From Thermomonas beijingensis (GTDB taxonomy: Bacteria; Pseudomonadota; Gammaproteobacteria; Xanthomonadales; Xanthomonadaceae): 64,000 bases of DNA. Both the position numbers and the translations under genes were made by a program. Below the pieces are notes generated by a model. That model had not been told where the DNA came from. It did no database searches and was given only the letters and a program-made list of their open reading frames with translations. Location: assembly GCF_020034655.1 (NCBI RefSeq), contig NZ_JAIQDJ010000001.1, positions 1,168,874 through 1,232,873 of the forward strand, given 5' to 3'. Of this stretch, positions 1-7,700 are shown piece by piece (within the stretch, counting starts at the first letter, position 1; every line of letters begins with the position of its first letter).

Positions 1-2
1 CC

Positions 3-890
3 GGTGCGGTGATTCGTGAGATCGATACCGGCGCCGGGTCTGCCAGTACCCCCAATGGCCTGGCTGCACCTACCGGGATTCTTGGGCCCGACGGTAAAAC
101 CATTGCGTATGCCTATGCAGGGGACCGCTTAGGGAATGTATGGAAATTCGATTTGACCGATGCCTCTGCCAGCAACTGGACGGCAACCAGATTGTTCACG
201 GCAAAGTCCAACGATGGTACCGGTGCGGTACAGCCGATCACCGGTGGTGTCACGGTGGCCACGGATCCCAAGACCTACAAGCGTTGGGTGATGTTTGGCA
301 CCGGCAGCTTCATGACCACAACGGAAGCTGCAGACAAGACCGCGTCAACGCAAGGGATGTATGGGTTTGTGGATGATGGTGCTGCGGTGGCCTATGCCGA
401 TCTTGTGAAGCGTGGCGTCAACAATACGGGTGCCATTCAAGACGGTTATCCGGTAAGGACGTTTGATAGCAAGTCCGATTTGCCCACCGGCAAGAAGGGC
501 TGGTACTTGACCCTGCCAGGCGCGGGCGAGCGGATTGTGCAGGATGCGCAGCTGGTATCCAATATTTTGGTGACTGCCAGCATGATTCCGGAAGGTAATG
601 GCTGCGAAGCTGGCGGTACCGGGTATATCAATGCGTTGGATGCCTTTACCGGAACCAGCGCAGGCAGCTCGCTGTTTGATTTGAATAATGATGGCTCGAC
701 CACGGACAGCGTGGTGGGTGGCGTGCCGGTGGGGTCGGTCAACTTTGGCGTCGGCATGCCCACGTTGCCCATCTTCCTGGACGGCAAACTGGTCGTGGGC
801 GGCACCAATGCCGGCAACAAGCCTGGCTCTGGTGGTATTTCTGGCAAGTCCTGGAGCCGCGTCTCCTGGCGTGAAATTCGGAGTGATTGA
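3..890 (+). CDS. pilY1: Type IV pilus assembly protein PilY1, C-terminal part (5' end outside window)
   Basis: The reading frame is open from the left edge, so only the last 296 or so residues are visible. They have the look of the PilY1 C-terminal beta-propeller: blades such as [18 protein letters not shown] and GKLVVGG, and an Asp/Asn-rich loop (DLNNDGS). PilY1 is a pilus-tip adhesin and assembly factor. The gene ends in TGA just before a type IV pilin gene, the usual order pilX-pilY1-pilE in Xanthomonadaceae, which supports the name. The upstream calcium-binding and von Willebrand regions cannot be checked here. Confidence 0.8.
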   Translation, partial: GAVIREIDTGAGSASTPNGLAAPTGILGPDGKTIAYAYAGDRLGNVWKFDLTDASASNWTATRLFTAKSNDGTGAVQPITGGVTVATDPKTYKRWVMFGTGSFMTTTEAADKTASTQGMYGFVDDGAAVAYADLVKRGVNNTGAIQDGYPVRTFDSKSDLPTGKKGWYLTLPGAGERIVQDAQLVSNILVTASMIPEGNGCEAGGTGYINALDAFTGTSAGSSLFDLNNDGSTTDSVVGGVPVGSVNFGVGMPTLPIFLDGKLVVGGTNAGNKPGSGGISGKSWSRVSWREIRSD

Positions 891-919
891 GCAACATGAA
901 CGATAACAAGGACTATGCG

Positions 920-1330
920 ATGCCTGTCTATCGCGCATCTCGCACTTCCGGCTTCAGCTTGATCGAGGTGATGGTGGTGGTTGCCATCATTGCCATCCTC
1001 GCTTCGATTGCGTTGCCGTCGTATAACGATCATCAACGCAAGACGCGCCGGGCGGCAGGCACCGCCTGCCTGACGACGGTCGCGCAACGCATGGAGCGGG
1101 TCTACACCACCGACATGTCGTATTCATCGGCACCCGCCATTGGCAGCCTGACGGGTGCCTGTGAGCCGGATACCTTGACATTTTATACGTTCTCGTTCTC
1201 TTCTGGCCCTGCCGCCAAGAGTTATGAACTGAGTGCTGCCCCTGCGGGTAAGCAGGCAGGGGATTCCTGTGGCACGTTGAAGCTGGATCAAACGGGTAAA
1301 AAGACGCCATCAACGGCCGGTTGTTGGTAG
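920..1330 (+). CDS. pilE: Type IV pilin-like protein (PilE family)
   Basis: Type IV pilin or minor pilin of 136 residues. The prepilin motif is clear: an 11-residue basic leader ending in SG, then FSLIEVMVV with Glu at mature position 5 and a hydrophobic helix to about residue 35. Cleavage and N-methylation by PilD are expected. The C-terminal part has paired Cys residues, as in the pilin D-region, and ends in GCW. I chose the ATG at 920 because AAGGA lies 7 nt ahead and gives a normal leader; upstream TTG (887) and ATG (896) starts would give an overlong leader. It lies directly after pilY1 and is followed by a terminator. Confidence 0.85.
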   Translation: MPVYRASRTSGFSLIEVMVVVAIIAILASIALPSYNDHQRKTRRAAGTACLTTVAQRMERVYTTDMSYSSAPAIGSLTGACEPDTLTFYTFSFSSGPAAKSYELSAAPAGKQAGDSCGTLKLDQTGKKTPSTAGCW

Positions 1331-1357
1331 CGGTTGCAGTGGTTGGCCGCACCCCAC

Positions 1358-1382
1358 AAAACCCGCCGCAAGGCGGGTTTTT
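1358..1382 (+). terminator. Rho-independent terminator after pilE
   Basis: A CCCGCC/GGCGGG stem with a GCAA tetraloop, flanked by AAAA and TTTTT, 28 nt after the pilin stop. It closes the pilus operon. Confidence 0.85.
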
Positions 1383-1560
1383 CCTTGGCAATGAATTTCT
1401 GTTGAAACTACACCTTCAGCATTGTGAAGATGTGTTAACGTCCATACGTGCGCGTATCCCCCCACATGCACGCACGTGTATCCGACGCAATCGGCCATCT
1501 GGTCGTTTGTTTGCCGTGTCCAATGACTACACAAGATTGACCACACAAAGGGGAGCCGCC

Positions 1561-4203
1561 ATGCAGCGCACGCAACCACAACGCCGCCCACTCACCATCG
1601 CCGTGCTGGTGGGATTGATGGGTTTCACCAGCCTGCCGGTATTGGCGCAAGATGCCGCCACGGCGGCGGACAAGAAAGTTGAGCCGAAGACGCTGGACAC
1701 CATGGTAGTGACTGCGCAGAAGCGCGAAGAAGTCATGCAGAACGTGCCGATTGCAGTGACCGCGCTGTCGCAGCAGACCCTGCAAGACACGGGCGTGCGT
1801 GACATCAAGGATCTGCAAATTCTGGTGCCGGGGTTGACCGTGACCAGCACCCAGAGCGAGGCGATCACCACGGCGCGCCTGCGTGGCATTGGCACGGTGG
1901 GCGACAACATCGGGCTGGAATCTTCGGTGGGGGTGGTGATTGATGGCGTGTTCCGCTCGCGCAACTCGGTGGGGTTCGGGGATCTGGGCGAGTTGGAACG
2001 CATCGAGGTGTTGAAGGGGCCGCAGGGCACCTTGTTCGGCAAAAACACATCGGCGGGTGTGATCAATGTGGTCACACGCAAGCCCGATGACGTGTTTTCA
2101 GCCGATGGTGAAGTGACATTTGGCAATTACGGTGCGCTGGGCCTGGCGGGTGGCGTCAATGCGCCACTGGGTGACTACGCGGCGCTGCGCGTGTATGTGG
2201 CGCATCGTGACCGTGACGGTTGGATGAACGTGGTCACCGGCGCAGGCCCGCGCACCAATGATCGTGATTACGACCAGGATTTCGACACCTTCCGCGCCAA
2301 ATTGCTGCTGCAACCCACCGACAAGGTGGAGATTGTGTTGTCGGCCGATTCCACCCGCCGCAATGAGAATTGCTGCACGGCGGTGCAACTGGTCAGCGGT
2401 GAGAGTTCGGTGCTGATCAACAAATTGGGCGGTGGCAATGCCATTGCCCCCACTGGGCATGCCGACCCTTGGGCACGGGTGGCGTACAGCAACCGCGATA
2501 CCACCCAGAAAATCAATGATCGAGGCGCACAGGCGGAGGTCAATATTGACCTGGATATGCTGGCTGGGGCCCGCTTGACCTCGATAACCGCAGGCCGTGA
2601 CTGGGATGCCATCAACGGCCGGGATTTTGATTTTTCCACTGCGGATTTGATCTACATGAACCCGCAACAGGATGAGTCGTATGCGCGGGTGAAAAGCTTC
2701 AGTCAGGAAATTCACCTGAGTGGCAGTACCGCCAAGCTGGATTGGTTGGTGGGTGGTTTCTACAGCAATGAAACCATTGATCGTAACGAGAGTTACCGCA
2801 TTGGCGCGGCGTATGAGCCGTATTTGTCGATTGGGCTGTTGTCGATGATCAACCCGGCGCTGGCCGGCCTGCCCAATGCGGCGACCTTCATGGCCGATGC
2901 CACCGGCAGGCCGTTTGGCACGGTGTTTGCCGGCTTGGGCGCGTTGGACCGTTATCAGCAAGAAGCCAAGAGTACGGCGCTGTTCACCAACAATACGTGG
3001 CATGCCACCGAGGCATTGGATGTCACGATGGGCTTGCGTTATACCCGTGAAACCAAGGATCTGTTATCGGTGTACAGCAACCCGAATGGCGGTTTGGGGT
3101 GTGCATCCTATTTTGGTGCGAGCGGTGTCAGCCCGGCTGCAATCGGCCGCATCGCCGCCGCGTTGACTGCGCGTGGCGTTCCGTTTGCGTCGTTGCCCGC
3201 CGCCAACCAGCAGGCCTTGATCAGCAATATCGTGGGGTACAGCTGCTTGCCGTGGGCCAATGTGCAGCACAACGGGCGCCACACCGACCAGTCCCGCAGC
3301 GAAAACGAATGGTCGGGCACGCTGAAGGCCGCTTACCGCTGGAACGAGCATGCGATGACCTATCTGTCGTATGCACGCGGCTACAAGGCAGGTGGCTTCA
3401 ACTTCGACCGCGTGCAATCGTCCAATGGGCTGTCCAGCGGTGGCTCGGGGATCATCCCGGTCAACGACACCTCGTTCCCGGGTGAATTCGTGGATAGCTG
3501 GGAATTGGGTGCCAAGACCACCTGGGCGGGTGGCAACCTGTTGTTCAATGCTGCGCTATTCCACCAGAAGTACAGCAACTTCCAGTTGAACAGCTTCCTG
3601 GGGACCAGCTTTGTGGTGCGCTCGATTCCGGAAGTGGTGTCGAAAGGCTTGGATGCAGAGCTGCTATGGCAGCCCAAAGCCGTGCCCGGCCTGATGTTGC
3701 AAACCGGCTTGATGTATGCCGATACCAAGTATGGCAATAGCATCCCCGGTTGTGATTTTGTGGGGCCGGGTGCACTGACCCCGCAGTGCCCGGCGATTGG
3801 CGCGCTGTACAAGCTGCCGGGTGCGCAAATGAGTTTTGCACCGAAACTGTCCGGTTCGGCATCGCTGACTTATGAGTGGGATATCGGGTCGTCGCTGGAG
3901 GGCCGCTTCAATATCGGTGGCAAGTACATGTCCAGTTACAACACCGGTTCGGATCTGGATGCCGAAAAGCATCAGAGTGCCTACACAGTGGCCAATCTGC
4001 GGGTGGGGATTGGCTCGCGTGATCGCAAATGGCAGGTGGAGTTGTGGGGCACCAATGTGTTCAACACCAAGTATGTGCAAGTGGGCTTCGACGGCCCCTT
4101 GCAGGCATTGGGCACGCCGGAGCCGGGCAACCCGAAGAACACATATGACGCGTTCCTGGGCGCACCGCGCATGTACGGAGCGACGTTGCGGGTACGTTTC
4201 TGA
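1561..4203 (+). CDS. TonB-dependent receptor
   Basis: Outer-membrane receptor of 880 residues. A signal peptide ends near residue 30 (LPVLAQDA). It is followed by a TonB-box-like stretch (DTMVVTAQKREE), a plug domain with IEVLKGPQGTLFGKNTSAGVINVVTRKP, and a beta-barrel ending in an aromatic residue (RVRF). The start at 1561 has AAGGGGAG 7 nt upstream. The reading frame runs open further upstream to 1321, but those codons cover the pilE terminator. The plug resembles receptors annotated for siderophores or plant and polymer compounds; the substrate cannot be told. The gene stands alone with no transport partner nearby. Confidence 0.88.
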   Translation: MQRTQPQRRPLTIAVLVGLMGFTSLPVLAQDAATAADKKVEPKTLDTMVVTAQKREEVMQNVPIAVTALSQQTLQDTGVRDIKDLQILVPGLTVTSTQSEAITTARLRGIGTVGDNIGLESSVGVVIDGVFRSRNSVGFGDLGELERIEVLKGPQGTLFGKNTSAGVINVVTRKPDDVFSADGEVTFGNYGALGLAGGVNAPLGDYAALRVYVAHRDRDGWMNVVTGAGPRTNDRDYDQDFDTFRAKLLLQPTDKVEIVLSADSTRRNENCCTAVQLVSGESSVLINKLGGGNAIAPTGHADPWARVAYSNRDTTQKINDRGAQAEVNIDLDMLAGARLTSITAGRDWDAINGRDFDFSTADLIYMNPQQDESYARVKSFSQEIHLSGSTAKLDWLVGGFYSNETIDRNESYRIGAAYEPYLSIGLLSMINPALAGLPNAATFMADATGRPFGTVFAGLGALDRYQQEAKSTALFTNNTWHATEALDVTMGLRYTRETKDLLSVYSNPNGGLGCASYFGASGVSPAAIGRIAAALTARGVPFASLPAANQQALISNIVGYSCLPWANVQHNGRHTDQSRSENEWSGTLKAAYRWNEHAMTYLSYARGYKAGGFNFDRVQSSNGLSSGGSGIIPVNDTSFPGEFVDSWELGAKTTWAGGNLLFNAALFHQKYSNFQLNSFLGTSFVVRSIPEVVSKGLDAELLWQPKAVPGLMLQTGLMYADTKYGNSIPGCDFVGPGALTPQCPAIGALYKLPGAQMSFAPKLSGSASLTYEWDIGSSLEGRFNIGGKYMSSYNTGSDLDAEKHQSAYTVANLRVGIGSRDRKWQVELWGTNVFNTKYVQVGFDGPLQALGTPEPGNPKNTYDAFLGAPRMYGATLRVRF

Positions 4204-4224
4204 GGTCTGGATGTTTCGTTTTGG

Positions 4225-4252
4225 ACGTGCATGCGCTACAACGCATGCACGT
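4225..4252. terminator. Perfect 11-bp hairpin after TonB receptor
   Basis: ACGTGCATGCG and its exact inverse, separated by CTACAA, between the receptor stop and pncC. There is no real T-run, so this may be a weak terminator or an mRNA-end stabiliser. Confidence 0.5.
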
Positions 4253-4269
4253 TCTGCGAGTGTTGACCG

Positions 4270-4770
4270 ATGAGTGTGCCTACCGATGCCGACCTTGATG
4301 CGCTAGCTGCCACGACTGGGCAACAGCTGCTGGTTGCACGCCATATGTTGGTGACGGCGGAAAGTTGCACCGGTGGCTGGATTGCCAAGTGCATGACCGA
4401 TATCGCCGGTTCATCGGCGTGGTTTGATTGCGGTATGGCCGCCTATAGCTACGAAGCCAAACAAGCCTTGTTGGGCGTGCGCCCGCAAACCCTGGAAACC
4501 CATGGCGCGGTCAGCCGCGAATGCGTGGTGGAAATGGTGTCGGGCGCACTGGTGCATTCCGGTGCCAGCATTGCCGTGGCAGTCACCGGCATCGCCGGCC
4601 CGGGCGGCGGCAGCGACGACAAGCCGGTGGGTACGGTGTGGGTGGGCTGGAAAAAACGAGGTGGCTATGCGCGCGCCGAGGTCTTTCATTTCGAAGGCGA
4701 CCGCGATGCCGTGCGCAGGCAGACGGTAGCCACAGCTTTGCGTGGGGTTGCGCAGTTGTTGGTCGCTTGA
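4270..4770 (+). CDS. pncC: Nicotinamide-nucleotide amidase (CinA C-terminal family)
   Basis: A 166-residue stand-alone CinA C-terminal domain that deamidates NMN to nicotinate mononucleotide in pyridine nucleotide salvage. The family signatures are present: TAESCTGGWIAK with the catalytic Ser near residue 36, SYEAKQ with the Tyr/Lys pair, and the glycine-rich VTGIAGPGGGSDDKPVGTV. Length matches E. coli PncC (about 165 residues). In relatives it often precedes recA or lexA; here it is followed by a small secreted protein instead. Confidence 0.9.
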   Translation: MSVPTDADLDALAATTGQQLLVARHMLVTAESCTGGWIAKCMTDIAGSSAWFDCGMAAYSYEAKQALLGVRPQTLETHGAVSRECVVEMVSGALVHSGASIAVAVTGIAGPGGGSDDKPVGTVWVGWKKRGGYARAEVFHFEGDRDAVRRQTVATALRGVAQLLVA

Positions 4771-4921
4771 GCCGGCCGGTGGGGGCCGCCCTGCGCGCGA
4801 TCCATTGGATTCGGATTAACGATTCGTCATGCTGCGGAGAGCTTGGGGTGAGCAGTCCGGTCGCAGGATACATCGGAGACATCGCTACACACTTCACCAC
4901 CACCACGATGGGAGTTCGGCA

Positions 4922-5287
4922 ATGAAACAGATGATTCAAGCAATGACTCTGGCCGCGTTCATGTTTGCTGCCGGGCAGTCATATGCCGCGGCACAAGCTG
5001 CAACACCGGCAACTGCCAAGCCTGCGGCTGCCGCCAAGGCCGCCCCAGCCGCAAAAGCAGCCCCGGCTGCCAAGGCTGTCTCCTCCGCAGCACCGACCAG
5101 CGCCGCCAAGCCGGCAACCGCAATGAGCACCGCCCCGGCCGCCGCCCCCGCCGCGCCGATGGACGCCAAAAAAGAACGCTGCCACGATGCGAAAGGCAAG
5201 TTCACCAAGTGTGACGGCCCGGCAGCCGCCAAGAAGAAGGAACCCTGCCGCGATGCCAAGGGCAAGTTCATCAAGTGCAAGAGCTGA
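4922..5287 (+). CDS. Small secreted Ala/Lys-rich protein with two Cys-pair repeats
   Basis: A 121-residue protein of unknown function. A signal peptide (residues 1 to about 27, ending SYAAAQA) is followed by a low-complexity Ala/Pro/Lys segment of about 55 residues. Then come two copies of C(H/R)DAKGKF(T/I)KC, 25 residues apart, each with a Cys pair that could form a disulfide or bind metal. GGGAG precedes the ATG at 4922. The Ala/Lys part resembles histone H1-like low-complexity sequence, but the signal peptide argues for the periplasm. Similar CDAKGKF repeats occur in small Xanthomonadaceae proteins without a known role. Confidence 0.7.
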   Translation: MKQMIQAMTLAAFMFAAGQSYAAAQAATPATAKPAAAAKAAPAAKAAPAAKAVSSAAPTSAAKPATAMSTAPAAAPAAPMDAKKERCHDAKGKFTKCDGPAAAKKKEPCRDAKGKFIKCKS

Positions 5288-5307
5288 TCGTTTGAGGGTT
5301 TGACGGT

Positions 5308-5333
5308 CATCCCCGTGCAGACGTGCGGGGATG
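5308..5333. terminator. Terminator between convergent genes
   Basis: CATCCCCG and CGGGGATG form a stem around a 10-nt loop in the 68-bp gap between the Ala-rich gene and the response regulator. It could serve both directions. Confidence 0.6.
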
Positions 5334-5355
5334 GCTGTTTGCAATTGGCTCTGAA

Positions 5356-6015
5356 TCAGAGCTGCACCAACCCCAGGCGTGCGGCTTCCAGCGTGGCTTC
5401 GGCGCGGCTGTTGATATTGAGTTTGCGGTAGATGCTTTTCAGGTGATCTGACACCGTGTGCTTGCTGATTTGCAGGCGTTCCACCAATTCGGGCAGTCGG
5501 CAACCTTTGCTGACCAGGACCAGCACGTCGCGTTCGCGTGGGGTCAGGACTTCAACCCCCGGTGCACTGTCACCGCCAGCTATCGGCTGGAAGGCCCGCA
5601 GCAGGCGTTGTGCAATCGCCGGTGATAGGGCAGGCTCACCGCGCAAAATGCCGTCGAGTGCGGCGGCCAGGCGTTCTTCGGGCTGGTCCTTGAGTAAGTA
5701 GCCTTGTGCCCCGGCACGCAGAGCGGGGAACACATGGGCATCGTCACCAAATAATGTGGTCACCACAATCGTGCAGTCTGGCCATTGCTGCGCCAATGGG
5801 CGAATCAGCGTGGTGCCATCACCATCGGGCAATCCCAAATCCACCAGCGCCAATTGCGCTGGCGCTGCGCTTTGCAGGAGGCGTTTGCCTTCTGCCAGCG
5901 TAGGTGCATGGGTCACCTGGATACCTGGAAAGCGCGCTTGCAGCAATTTGCTCAGCCAAGCAGTGACGTCCGGCAAATCTTCCAGCAACAGCGCGTGGGC
6001 AGGGATGGTGGTCAT
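5356..6015 (-). CDS. NarL/LuxR-family response regulator
   Basis: A 219-residue response regulator with an N-terminal receiver domain: acidic pair E12/D13, phospho-acceptor D59 in ALVDLGLPDGDG, and Lys in YLLKDQ. A LuxR/GerE HTH follows from about residue 155 (LTPRERDVLVLV... KHTVSDHLKSIYRKL). The ATG at 6015 overlaps the TGA of the upstream kinase as ATGA, which points to translational coupling and fixes the start against a longer frame. Together the pair is a NarL-type two-component system. The neighbouring cbb3 cluster suggests a respiratory role, but that is only positional. Confidence 0.85.
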   Translation of the reverse strand: MTTIPAHALLLEDLPDVTAWLSKLLQARFPGIQVTHAPTLAEGKRLLQSAAPAQLALVDLGLPDGDGTTLIRPLAQQWPDCTIVVTTLFGDDAHVFPALRAGAQGYLLKDQPEERLAAALDGILRGEPALSPAIAQRLLRAFQPIAGGDSAPGVEVLTPRERDVLVLVSKGCRLPELVERLQISKHTVSDHLKSIYRKLNINSRAEATLEAARLGLVQL

Positions 6016-6719
6016 CGAGACATGCTGCGCCAAGGCTGGGGACTGGGGCATCCCGCGGCTGCGGGGGGCAAGGGGAAGCTCAGGCGCACTTTGGTGCCAC
6101 CCAAGGTGCCTTGCTGCCAATCGATATTCCCATGCAGCTCATCGGCGCGATTGCGCATGCTGCGGGTGCCACGGCCATCGCCAATGCGAGTGGGGTCAAA
6201 CTGCCCGTCATCGGTGACTTCAAAAACCAATGCGTTGCCGGATACCCCAACCACGATCCGCAAATGCTCGGCATCGGCATGCCGCAGTGCATTGGTGACC
6301 GACTCGCGGCCAATGCGAAACAAGTGCATGGTTTGCGCGCGATCCAGTGCGGGGTCAGGCAGGCCCTCTTTTTGCTGCCATGTCAATTCGATGGCGCGGG
6401 TTTGCAGGCGCTGTTCGGTTTCGTCGCGCAATTGCGCCAGCACTTCCAGCAAGCTGCCTTCGATGCTGCGCTCACGGCTGAGAATGGCGCGCAAATCCTG
6501 CAGAATTTCGCGCACCAGCGGTTGCTCGGAGGCGGGCACGCGGTGCAGCAAGGTCAACAGGCGGCTGCCGACGTCATCGTGCAAGTCGTCGTAGATACGT
6601 TGACGTTCGGCATCCAACGCCTGTGCCAATGCGAGCTGCTGCTGCAATGCGGACAGGTCAGGGCTGGGCGTGGATGCCTGCGGTGTATCGCGTTTCCACC
6701 AATCCCGTAGCGCCATCAT
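6012..6719 (-). CDS. Soluble histidine kinase (HisKA_3 / HATPase_c)
   Basis: A 235-residue kinase with a HisKA_3 dimerisation box (ERQRIYDDLHDDVGSRLL, phospho-His about residue 47) and an HATPase domain (N-box SVTNALRHADAEHL, D-box TDDGQFDP). It has no transmembrane segment and only about 35 residues ahead of the H-box, with a possible coiled coil (LSALQQQLALAQAL). It therefore lacks a recognisable sensor and must take its signal from a partner or from the cytoplasm. It forms an ATGA-overlapping pair with the NarL-type regulator. Two adjacent ATGs (6719, 6716) are possible starts. TACAAT on the minus strand at 6767-6772 could be its -10 box. Confidence 0.82.
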   Translation of the reverse strand: MMALRDWWKRDTPQASTPSPDLSALQQQLALAQALDAERQRIYDDLHDDVGSRLLTLLHRVPASEQPLVREILQDLRAILSRERSIEGSLLEVLAQLRDETEQRLQTRAIELTWQQKEGLPDPALDRAQTMHLFRIGRESVTNALRHADAEHLRIVVGVSGNALVFEVTDDGQFDPTRIGDGRGTRSMRNRADELHGNIDWQQGTLGGTKVRLSFPLPPAAAGCPSPQPWRSMSR

Positions 6720-6787
6720 GTATGACTCTCCAGCGGTTGCGTGTTGTCTTTGTGCAGGTAATTACAATTGTAGAGTATCCATGCGGT

Positions 6788-7510
6788 TCAGCCGGGCAAG
6801 CTGCGGCAGCCCAGCGCCATCAGGATGCCGTGCATGGCGGGCAGGTGCATCAGCCATGGCGCGATCACGGTCAACAGACCCGCGGCGATCACCAGCAGCC
6901 CGGCAGCGCTGCGCAGCGGCCCGCGTTGCAAGCGTTGGCCGATGCGTTGCCCGGCCCACGTCAGGGACACCATCACCGGCAAGGTGCCCAGCCCGAAGGC
7001 GGCCATGGTCAGTGCGCCGTGCACCGCGCTGGCTGATAGCCACGCGGCGGCCAGCAGCGTGGTGGACAGGCCGCACGGCATCCAACCCCACAGCATGCCC
7101 AGTGCCAAGCGCTTGCCGGCGGTATTGGCCGGCAGCAGGCGACGTTGCAGTGGCCGCAACGCCAGCCACAGCCGGTTGCCGGGGCCACCAAAAAAGCGCG
7201 GGATGCGGCCGCGCTGATCGAACATGCGCAGGCCGGCCAGGATCAGCACCAGACCCACCGCAGCGCGCATGGCGATGGGCAGCCAAGGGATGCGCGCCAG
7301 ACCCAGCAGGCCGCCCCCCAGCCCCCCCACGAGGGCGCCGGCCAGCATATAGCCCAGTACCCGCCCCAGATTGGGTTGTGCTGCTACCCACCAGCCACGG
7401 GATTGTGTGGAAAATCCGGTCGCAATGCCGCCGCACATGGCCACGCAATGCGCGCCGCCGAGCAGGCCGGTGAGCAGGGCAGCACCGAGTACGAGTGTGT
7501 CAACCGGCAT
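6788..7510 (-). CDS. Sulfite exporter TauE/SafE-like membrane protein of the cco cluster
   Basis: A polytopic membrane protein of about 240 residues. The N-terminal helix carries GGAHCVAMCGGIA, and a second inverted half holds LGMLWGWMPCGL. These Cys-bearing motifs are typical of the TauE/SafE (UreH/DsbD-like) proteins that follow ccoS in many cbb3 gene clusters. The motifs could bind copper, so a role in copper delivery for oxidase assembly is likely but inferred. The start overlaps the end of ccoS (GTG at 7513 and ATG at 7510 both possible), and it is the last gene of the cco operon. Confidence 0.78.
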   Translation of the reverse strand: MPVDTLVLGAALLTGLLGGAHCVAMCGGIATGFSTQSRGWWVAAQPNLGRVLGYMLAGALVGGLGGGLLGLARIPWLPIAMRAAVGLVLILAGLRMFDQRGRIPRFFGGPGNRLWLALRPLQRRLLPANTAGKRLALGMLWGWMPCGLSTTLLAAAWLSASAVHGALTMAAFGLGTLPVMVSLTWAGQRIGQRLQRGPLRSAAGLLVIAAGLLTVIAPWLMHLPAMHGILMALGCRSLPG

Positions 7511-7700
7511 CACTATCTTCGGGTGGGGCCGCCGGTGGCGTGGCGGGCTTGGACAGTGGCGGTGGATCCTCGCGCAGGATGTCCAGCGCGGGGGTGTCCA
7601 AATCTTCGAACTGGCCGTGTTTGACCGCCCACGAGAAGAGCAGTGCAGCGACCCCGATCATCACCAAGCTGATAGGAATCAGGAACAGCAAAATATTCAT
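7500..7700 (-). CDS. ccoS: cbb3 oxidase assembly protein CcoS
   Basis: A 66-residue single-span protein. The N-terminal helix MNILLFLIPISLVMIGVAALLFSWAVK is followed by the family signature GQFEDLDTPALDIL. CcoS is needed for cofactor (heme/Cu) insertion during maturation of cbb3 oxidase. Its ATG at 7700 overlaps the ccoI TGA as ATGA. The tail is Pro/Asp-rich. A longer in-frame start (7781) would lie inside ccoI and is not needed. Confidence 0.88.
   Translation of the reverse strand: MNILLFLIPISLVMIGVAALLFSWAVKHGQFEDLDTPALDILREDPPPLSKPATPPAAPPEDSDAG

Noticed and set aside
1385..1560. GC-rich inverted words (ACGTGC, GCACGT) upstream of the first TonB receptor as an operator
   Set aside because: No consistent palindrome and no similarity to the operators of the maltodextrin locus.
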